From a virus: a stretch of DNA of 64,000 nt. Shown here in pieces: positions 51,580 through 59,000 of this stretch (position 1 is its first letter; every line of letters starts with the position of its first letter). Under the pieces are notes generated by a model that did not search any database, was not told the origin of the DNA, and worked only from the letters and a program-made list of their open reading frames with translations. The DNA is taken from positions 1 through 64,000 of the IMG/VR virus record IMGVR_UViG_3300007504_000006. One strand, 5' to 3'. The translations under genes were made by a program, and so were the position numbers.

Positions 51580-52209
51580 ATGGGCGTAACATTAGTAGAG
51601 AAATTAAGTTTTGATCAAGCTAATATACAAGTAGAATCCGTTGATGACAATGGAACAAAGAATCTCTTTATGAGAGGTGTCTTTATTCAAGGTGATGTTA
51701 AGAATCAAAATCAACGGGTTTACCCAATTAATGAAATTAATAAAGCGGTAAAATCGCTAAAAGAAAAAATAACCTCAGGGTTTTCGGTATTAGGAGAAGC
51801 CGACCATCCAGAAGATCTAACAGTTAATTTAGATCGTGTTTCTCATGTAATAACAGAAATGGATATGCATGGAGCAGATGGAGTAGGAAAACTTAAAATT
51901 TTACCAACGCCTATGGGGAATCTAGTTAAAACACTATTAGAGAGTGGTGTTAAACTAGGTGTTAGTTCAAGGGGATCAGGAAATGTCAGTGAAGGTGGAA
52001 AGGTCTCCGATTTTGAAATTGTGACAGTTGATATTGTCGCACAACCGAGTGCCCCTAACGCTTACCCGGATCCAATTTACGAGAAGCTGGAAAATTACAA
52101 AAAAGGCGGATCATTGTTGGAATTAGCTGAAGCAGTTAGGTATGATAAAAAGGCACAAAAGCACCTTACTAAAGGGATCACTACATTTATTAGTGATCTT
52201 AAATTTTAG
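51580..52209 (+). CDS. 21: Prohead protease gp21
   Basis: A 209-residue serine protease of the T4 gp21 type (S78/U9 clan, herpesvirus-assemblin-like fold). It has GEADHPED with catalytic His76 and LGVSSRGSGNV with the nucleophile Ser at about 129-130. The following strand VSDFEIVTVDIVAQPSAP completes the pattern. It processes scaffold and capsid proteins during head maturation. Together with gp22 and gp23 it follows the T4 order, 11 bases after the acidic core gene and 11 before gp22. Confidence 0.95.
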   Translation: MGVTLVEKLSFDQANIQVESVDDNGTKNLFMRGVFIQGDVKNQNQRVYPINEINKAVKSLKEKITSGFSVLGEADHPEDLTVNLDRVSHVITEMDMHGADGVGKLKILPTPMGNLVKTLLESGVKLGVSSRGSGNVSEGGKVSDFEIVTVDIVAQPSAPNAYPDPIYEKLENYKKGGSLLELAEAVRYDKKAQKHLTKGITTFISDLKF

Positions 52210-52220
52210 GAGAATTTAAT

Positions 52221-53357
52221 ATGGCAGACGCTTTTGAAGAACTATTAGGTGGAGACGTCCTGTCGGAAGATGTTAAAACTTCATTAACAGAGGCTTGGGA
52301 AGCAAAACTTTCCGAGGCTCGTGAGCAGATTACTAATGAAATCCGCGAAGAATTTGCAACTCGTTATACAAACGACAAGACGCAAATTGTTGAAGCAATG
52401 GATAATATGTTGACTGATGCTATTAAGCAAGAAGTCGAAGAATTTGCTCATGATAAAGGTGCATTAGTTGAGGCACGAGTTCAGTACAAACAAAAAATGC
52501 AAGAACACGCAGAAGTATTGGACAAGTTCTTAATGGATGCTCTTAAGAAGGAAATAACTGAACTTCGAGAGGATAGAAACACCCAAGGCGAAAACTTTAA
52601 AAAATTAGAAGGTTTTGTCTTGAAACAGTTAACAAAAGAGTTGAATGAATTCCATAGCGATAAACAGGCTGTAGTAGAACAGAAGGTTAAACTCGTTACG
52701 GAAGGAAAACAACTTTTACGTAACACAAAAGCTAATTTTGTCAAGAAGGCCGCAGAAAAAGTAGAAAACATTGTTGAAAGTACACTTCGAGGAGAGATTG
52801 GTGCTTTGAAAGAAGATATCAAATCAGCCCGAGAAAATTCTTTCGGAAGAAAGATGTTTGAAGCATTTGCGGCAGAATTTATGACAAGTCACTTAGCTGA
52901 AGGGACAGAAGTTAAAAAACTGTCTCACAAACTTAAAGAGCTAGAGGGACAACTTGAAGAGGCTAACGTACAAATTTCGTCAAAACAAGTAGAAATTTCC
53001 GAAGCTCAAAAACAGGCTCGTATTGCAGAAGGTAAGCAAGAACGAGATAAAACTTTATCAGAATTGTTGACACCTCTTTCTAGAGATAAGAAAGAGATTA
53101 TGGAAGATCTGTTATCTACAGTACAAACAGAAAATCTTAAAAAACAGTATGAGAAATACTTACCAACAGTTCTTAATGAAAATGTTAAAAAAGAAGCAAA
53201 AAGTACCGCTTCTAAAAAGACATTAAAAGAAAATGTACAGCCAAAAGCTAGAACACAGAAAACTGTGATAACAGGTAATAAACCAGTTCATGTATCGCCG
53301 GAAACGACTGATGCACAGGCTGAGATTATTAACCTTAGAAAACTAGCAGGAATATAA
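52221..53357 (+). CDS. 22: Prohead scaffold protein gp22
   Basis: A 378-residue, almost wholly helical protein with charged heptads, as expected of the scaffold core (T4 gp22: 269). The start MADAFEELLGGDVLSEDVKT and the coiled coil over about residues 30-290 fit the family; it has many L-x-E gp21 cleavage-like sites. The C-terminus ends in AEIINLRKLAGI, which may bind the shell. AGGAGAATTT precedes the start. It lies directly before the capsid gene, with 19 bases between. Confidence 0.85.
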   Translation: MADAFEELLGGDVLSEDVKTSLTEAWEAKLSEAREQITNEIREEFATRYTNDKTQIVEAMDNMLTDAIKQEVEEFAHDKGALVEARVQYKQKMQEHAEVLDKFLMDALKKEITELREDRNTQGENFKKLEGFVLKQLTKELNEFHSDKQAVVEQKVKLVTEGKQLLRNTKANFVKKAAEKVENIVESTLRGEIGALKEDIKSARENSFGRKMFEAFAAEFMTSHLAEGTEVKKLSHKLKELEGQLEEANVQISSKQVEISEAQKQARIAEGKQERDKTLSELLTPLSRDKKEIMEDLLSTVQTENLKKQYEKYLPTVLNENVKKEAKSTASKKTLKENVQPKARTQKTVITGNKPVHVSPETTDAQAEIINLRKLAGI

Positions 53358-53376
53358 TTTTTAAGGAGAATTAATT

Positions 53377-54546
53377 ATGGCAGACGCACTATTTGAGTCC
53401 AACTGGCAACCAACTAAGGACGCTCTGTGCGAAGGACTAGAAGGCAACAAAAGAACAGTAATGGAAACCACATTAGAAAATACACGTCAAGCACTGATGG
53501 AGACAGCAGGAGCAGGCGCAACTAATGCAGGTAACGTTGCAACGTTAAACAAAGTTATCCTTCCTGTTATCAGAAGGGTAATGCCTACTGTTATCGCAAA
53601 CGAGCTAATTGGTGTACAGCCAATGACTGGTCCAGTAGGACAAATTCATACTCTGCGTGTAAGATATGCAGATACAGATAATGGAGCAACCGCGGGTGAA
53701 GAAGCATTGAGCCCATTTAAGATTGCTAATTCATATTCTGGAGCACCAGGAACAAGTGCCGCTCCGAGCGCCACAGGCGTTATGGAGGGGATTCCCGGTA
53801 ATAAAATGTCAATCCAAATCTTGAAGCAAACAGTTGAAGCGAAGACTCGCAGACTGTCCGCTCGTTGGACTTTTGAAGCATCTCAGGATGCCCAAAGCCA
53901 GCATGGTATTGATGTTGAGGCTGAAGTTATGGCCGCTCTTGCACAAGAGATTACTACAGAAATCGATCAAGAAATTATCGGTTCTTTAACAACTTTATCA
54001 GGAACAGCAGTTGACACATATGACCAATCCGCTGTTTCGGGTACAGCAACTTTTGTTGGTGACGAACACGCCGCATTAGCAGTTCTGGTAAATAGAGCCG
54101 CTAATATTATCGCCGCACGTACACGTCGTGGCGCAGGTAACTGGGTAGTTGTTAGTCCATTAGCACTGACAATCCTTCAAAGTGCAACAACTTCTGCGTT
54201 CGCAAGAACAACTGAAGGTACTTTTGAAGCACCAACTAACACAAAATTTGTTGGAACTTTAAATAGTTCAGTTCGTGTTTATGTAAATCAGTATGCCGCT
54301 GATAGCGCCGCAGTACTGGTTGGTTATAAGGGCCCAGGTGAAATGGATGCCGCAAGTTTTTATTGCCCATACATTCCGCTGATGAGCTCCGGGGTTGTAC
54401 TTGATCCTAGTTCATTCGAACCAGTCGTTTCCTTTATGACACGATATGGTTATGTTGAGCTTTCGAACCAAGCTTCATCCTTGGGTAACGCCGCTGACTA
54501 CTTGGCAAATATTGCCGTTACTAACGCAAACGTTAAGTTTCAGTAA
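53377..54546 (+). CDS. 23: Major capsid protein gp23
   Basis: A 389-residue HK97-fold capsid protein similar to short marine T4-like gp23. Family stretches include LNKVILPVIRRVMPTVIANE (about residues 60-79), LIGVQPMTGPVGQIHTLRVR (about 80-99), ARTRRGAGNWVVVSPLALTI (about 248-267) and DYLANIAVTNANVKFQ at the end. The N-terminal region has an ALMETAGAG segment in which Leu-Met-Glu fits the L/I-x-E gp21 cleavage rule, after residue 42. A strong terminator follows. It is the head shell. Confidence 0.97.
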   Translation: MADALFESNWQPTKDALCEGLEGNKRTVMETTLENTRQALMETAGAGATNAGNVATLNKVILPVIRRVMPTVIANELIGVQPMTGPVGQIHTLRVRYADTDNGATAGEEALSPFKIANSYSGAPGTSAAPSATGVMEGIPGNKMSIQILKQTVEAKTRRLSARWTFEASQDAQSQHGIDVEAEVMAALAQEITTEIDQEIIGSLTTLSGTAVDTYDQSAVSGTATFVGDEHAALAVLVNRAANIIAARTRRGAGNWVVVSPLALTILQSATTSAFARTTEGTFEAPTNTKFVGTLNSSVRVYVNQYAADSAAVLVGYKGPGEMDAASFYCPYIPLMSSGVVLDPSSFEPVVSFMTRYGYVELSNQASSLGNAADYLANIAVTNANVKFQ

Positions 54547-54570
54547 ACCGTTACTTTATTGGTTACAAAA

Positions 54571-54599
54571 GGGTATATTTTCGGATATACCCTTTTTTT
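54571..54599 (+). terminator. Intrinsic terminator after gp23
   Basis: GGGTATAT (54571-54578) pairs with ATATACCC (54585-54592) around a six-base loop, followed by seven T (54593-54599). It is a textbook terminator that ends the gp20-gp23 transcript. Confidence 0.9.
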
Positions 54600-54601
54600 A
54601 T

Positions 54602-54609
54602 GATAAATA
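54602..54609 (+). promoter_or_regulatory. Late-like promoter box GATAAATA
   Basis: GATAAATA at 54602-54609, followed by TTATT, directly after the gp23 terminator. The block GATAAATATTATT is repeated at 55139. It lies about 69 bases before the ATG at 54678. Confidence 0.5.
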
Positions 54610-54677
54610 TTATTGCCCGAAAGGGTTTATGGGGTACACCCACCCCGTAGTTGGATAGAACCACAAAGGAGAAACAA

Positions 54678-55070
54678 ATGGGAAGACCTATTAATAAAAG
54701 ACACTTCGGTACCCCTGATTCGGGTCTCGATTTTAAATGTAGATATCATCATGGATCATTATCTGATGGTTGGATTGTTAAACAAGTTGGCTCAAAACGT
54801 TTTAAGTGTACAAATAAAGCCGGCAACGAAAAAATTTGTACTTTAGTCGACAAAGCACAAGGATCATTAGCAGAAGGCGAAATGACTATTAGTGTTAAAG
54901 ATAGTGCAGATAGTAATGCTATTAAGCGAGTAACAAAAATTACAGGTAGACGAGTTACATTATCAGGTGGAACTCAAATTCCTTGGGATTTTACTGGCAC
55001 AGGAGCAACTGTTGAAATGGAAGAAGCCGGAACTGACTCTGACAATACTGGCGGAGATAACTTCGAATAA
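54678..55070 (+). CDS. Small virion structural protein (decoration- or neck-like)
   Basis: A 130-residue protein starting MGRPINKRHFG at 54678; AAAGGAG lies just upstream, while the ORF extends further 5' to 54651. It has short strands and a C-terminal acidic tail (EEAGTDSDNTGGDNF). The basic start and YHHGSLSDGWIVKQVGSKRF segment are typical of marine T4-like structural proteins that I cannot name. Its position right after gp23 with its own late-like box and terminator suggests a separately expressed virion part, such as a head decoration protein. Confidence 0.65.
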   Translation: MGRPINKRHFGTPDSGLDFKCRYHHGSLSDGWIVKQVGSKRFKCTNKAGNEKICTLVDKAQGSLAEGEMTISVKDSADSNAIKRVTKITGRRVTLSGGTQIPWDFTGTGATVEMEEAGTDSDNTGGDNFE

Positions 55071-55079
55071 TCTATTCTA

Positions 55080-55112
55080 AAATGGGGCATCCTTTGCCCC
55101 ATTTCTCTTTTT
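55080..55112 (+). terminator. Intrinsic terminator
   Basis: AAATGGGGCA (55080-55089) pairs with TGCCCCATTT (55095-55104) around the loop TCCTT, followed by CTCTTTTT. This 10-bp GC-core stem lies 10 bases after the stop of the small structural gene. Confidence 0.85.
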
Positions 55113-55138
55113 AATACCTTAATAAAATAAATTTCAAA

Positions 55139-55146
55139 GATAAATA
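55139..55146 (+). promoter_or_regulatory. Late-like promoter box GATAAATA (second copy)
   Basis: GATAAATA at 55139-55146, followed by TTATT, the same 13-base sequence as at 54602-54614. It lies 26 bases before the ATG at 55172. Confidence 0.55.
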
Positions 55147-55171
55147 TTATTAATGGAGTGTAGGATGAATA

Positions 55172-55594
55172 ATGGCTTTAAAAACTACCAGTTTAATTTC
55201 AGAAGAATCAGTAACAGCATCAAATCTTAAAACAACAAATGCGGCTACAGCAGGTGATGCGGTAGCAACAGATGGTGCTGGAAATTTAGTTTTTAAAACA
55301 TTACATGGTGCACAACCAACTGTAACATATAAAAATGCAGATTTTACAATTACCGCTGGCGAAAATGTCCAAGTTGATACAAGAGCTAATCCTGTTAATA
55401 TAACTTTACCAGCAAATCCAAATGTAGGAGATGCGGTTAGGATATCTGATGGCGGAGGAAACTTTGCAAGTTTAAATGTTACAGTTTTACGCAATGGAAA
55501 TACTATTATGGATTTAGGAGATGATTTATTAGTAGATTATAATAACGCATCTTTTGGTTTATCTTATAATGGTTCCACTTGGAGAATATTTTAA
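55172..55594 (+). CDS. Small beta-rich virion protein, fibre/collar-like
   Basis: A 140-residue beta-rich protein (MALKTTSLISEESVTASNLK). Its middle has a fibre-like module with ENVQVDTRANPVNITLPANP and GDAVRISDGGGNFAS strands, and it ends with a closing strand NASFGLSYNGSTWRIF. No membrane segment is present. The stop overlaps the next ATG (TAATG). It probably is a fibre-attached or whisker-like component, inferred from fold style and place before the giant fibre. Confidence 0.6.
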   Translation: MALKTTSLISEESVTASNLKTTNAATAGDAVATDGAGNLVFKTLHGAQPTVTYKNADFTITAGENVQVDTRANPVNITLPANPNVGDAVRISDGGGNFASLNVTVLRNGNTIMDLGDDLLVDYNNASFGLSYNGSTWRIF

Positions 55595-56034
55595 TGGCGA
55601 TTTATCTTTCAGATTATTTAAGTCCCTCTGCAGGTTCAGTTACAGGTGGAGGTCAAGTTAACACAATATCTGACGAATATGCTTATCATGCATTTAAACG
55701 AGATGCAGATGGCTTGCTAACTTATACTAAAGTAAAATTAAATGGAACAGAATCAATAGATCTTACTGATGATACAGGATTTGCATATAATGGTTTAGAA
55801 GATATGCTTGACGGTACATTAGACGATGGAACAACCCAAACTAATTCTCTTCCTGTAGGATATGAAGAAACAGGAAGAAATCAATGGGATACTAATATAG
55901 GTAATCGAAATCATGACCAATTTAGATTTGATAATTTAAAATTATTTTATTATTTAAATAGTGGTGGTAAGTTAGTAGCAAGGTATAAACAAGATTATGT
56001 TTATGTATCAACAGGTGGATCAACAGCAGTTTAA
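55594..56034 (+). CDS. Small virion protein, fibre-associated
   Basis: A 146-residue protein starting MAIYLSDYLSPSAGSV at 55594, chosen because its ATG overlaps the stop of the preceding gene. It contains Gly/Thr-rich loops, Asp-rich turns (YNGLEDMLDGTLDDG) and an aromatic end (RYKQDYVYVSTGGST). The strand-loop style fits the neighbouring structural proteins. Function unknown; a fibre or neck part is inferred. Confidence 0.6.
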   Translation: MAIYLSDYLSPSAGSVTGGGQVNTISDEYAYHAFKRDADGLLTYTKVKLNGTESIDLTDDTGFAYNGLEDMLDGTLDDGTTQTNSLPVGYEETGRNQWDTNIGNRNHDQFRFDNLKLFYYLNSGGKLVARYKQDYVYVSTGGSTAV

Positions 56035-56059
56035 AGTATAATTTTAATGGAAATTTTTG

Positions 56060-56067
56060 AATAAATA
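56060..56067 (+). promoter_or_regulatory. Late-like promoter box AATAAATA
   Basis: AATAAATA at 56060-56067, followed by TATT, lies 28 bases before the ATG of the giant fibre at 56095. Its position matches the other late-like boxes. Confidence 0.5.
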
Positions 56068-56094
56068 TATTAAATCATATAAGGGATCACACTA

Positions 56095-59000
56095 ATGGCT
56101 GATTTTATTCTAGGACGATTAAAGTTCAAATGGAAAGGTGACTGGGTTACCTCCACACAATATATTATAGATGATATTATTAAGTATGGAGCCAATACAT
56201 ATGTATGTATTGTTAATCATACTTCTGGTACTTTCTATACAGATTTAGATTCTAATTCGTACTGGTCTTTGCATACTGAAAGTTTTGCTTATAATTCGAG
56301 CAGTACTGCATGGGCTTCAGGCACTGAATATAAAAATAATGACGTAGTACGTTGGGGAGCGAATTTATATATTTGTAATGCTCATCATACTTCAGCCGCA
56401 GATTGGGCAACTAATTCAGCTAAATTTACTTTATTCGTACCAGGTTTAGAATTTGAAGATTCCTATAGTAATACTACACAATATCAAACAGGTGATGTTG
56501 TTACATATGGTGGATATACTTATACTGCAAAACAAGATTCAATAGGTAATTTACCTACTGCTACTACATACTGGGATTTATTTACTACTGGATTTAATGT
56601 TAAAGGTGAATATAATGCAGGTACAGCATATAATCCAGGTGATGTAGTAACTAGAAATGGTTATGTATATGTAGCAAAAGTAGACACTACAGGTAATGCT
56701 CCTACAATCCAAGATACAGATTCTAATTCACCTACATACAATGAAACAATTACAAATTCAGCTTATTGGGATTTAATTAATACAGGTTTTAAGTTCCAAG
56801 GAGATTGGTCCGGAGCATCAACTTATTATTTAGGTGATGTAGTAAAAGAAGGAAATAGTTCATATATTTGTGTAGATGAACACACAGGTGATGGTACCTC
56901 ATCCTCTGCTACTAAACCTCCATCGGCTTATTGGGATACATTGGCGGCAGGTGATACAACTATTGTTATGAATACACCTGGTGACATAATGATTCGAACC
57001 TCTACTAATACAAAATTAAATGTAGGTAAAAAAGGTTGGAAATTACGAGCAGATGAAGGACAAAATTATCCTGTACATTGGGATCCAGATGATGAATCAT
57101 ATACATGGTATGTTGATCCTCATAAAGGATCGGATGAAGAAAATCTTACCTACAGTCCCGGTGTAGTTTCAACAGGAAGTATGAGCACAGGCGAAGAATC
57201 AACTTGTACAAGAGACTTAGGATATGTGTTAGATGCTTCAAAATATGATATGGCAATGGGCACAAACTATATGCAACATATAGTAGGTCATAGAATGCAA
57301 TATGGTGTAAATGTAACAACCGGCGACAGATTAAGAGTATTAGGTGCTATTGATCATGCAAAATTAGCAACCATTGATATTAATAGTGTTAAAAATGAAA
57401 ATGCAATACTTCAAGAAGTTACCCAAGCATTTGATGAAGTTGTTGATATTATAAACAATGGTCATGCCGCGGCAGATGCCGCATCGTTTCCAGCATTTGG
57501 AGCAAGCACAAATAAACAAAATGCAGTATTACAAATGCAAGCAAATAAAAATTTTATTGCCGCAGAAGTAAATGCATGGGTAGAAGATTATATTGGGGCC
57601 ATGACAACACAAGAACAAGATTTATGTACAAGAGATTTAGGTTATGTTGTTAATGCCGCAAAAAATGATATGGCAATTGGCACAAATTATATGGCAGTTA
57701 TTACTGGCATTAGATTTAACTATGGGTTATATACTACATCCTCAGATAAAGTAAGAGTTCAAGATGCTATTGATCATTCGCAAGCATCAATTAAAGCATT
57801 AACTAATGTATCCGGAGCGGCTGAAACCGCAATAGATGCCGCCTATGCAGAAATTAAAGATATTATAGATAATGGTAATTCTTCTGCTGATGCTTTAACT
57901 TTTCCAGATTTTAATACAGGTAGATCAGATTGGACAGATAGAAAAAATGGTGGTTCCCAATTACAGGCAAATAAAGATTTTATTGCCGCAGATGTAAATG
58001 CATGGGTTACACAAAATTATCCATCTCATTTTGGTACATATGATGAAGCAAAATGTACAAGAGACTCAGGTTATCTTGTAGATGCTTTAACGTACGATTT
58101 AATGTATGGAGGTGATAGTGCAAGTGTAATAATGGCTAAGTCATTTTTTGATGGTGGAGTTTCACAATTAACAACTCCAACTGAAAGAAATGTAACTGTT
58201 TTAGCATATCAACATATGGCAACAATTGCAAGTGCTATTGTTCAAGAAACAACAGTAACACCCCAAACAGGAAACAGCGAAACTCAAGATACAACTGGTA
58301 CAGCCGCTACAGCCGCAGAAGGAACAATAGTTTCTAATTTAATGCAAATTACAGAAGATGCAATTACTGCTAATAGTGCTTCAGGTATACCAGCGGCTAC
58401 CTATCCAGATGTTGCAACCTCAACTCATATTACACCACATACAGATATTACAACAGATCAAACAACAATTATATCTAATGCGGTGGCTTCAGTTGCGAGT
58501 AGTGCTGGTTATGTTCACGATGCATCAAAATGTACACGAGACACAAAATATTTTGTTGATGCTATGTGTTATGATTTAATGTATGGAGGAGATTTTGGTA
58601 CTCTAGTATCTGCTAAATCTTTTTTTGATGCTGGAGTTTCTCAAATACCAGCAAATCATAGAGAAACAACAGGTTTAGCATATAATTATATGGCAGATGT
58701 ATTTAAGTATTGTATAGAAAAAACTACAGCATGGAATCCGGAACAATCTGTAATAACTCAAGATACTTCAAACAATGCAGGAACAAGTGCAGAAACTACA
58801 ATAGTAGATACAAATTTACAAGTTATAGAAGATGCAGTTAAAAATAATACTGCACCAACAGCATCAATAACATATCCTTCTATAGGAAATGCTTCTGCAA
58901 ATAACACTACAGCATTTAATGATATAACATCAAGTCAAGCAACTATTATATCAAATGCAGTGGCGGCAGTGGCGGCAGGACAAATAACAGGTGAAGGTAT

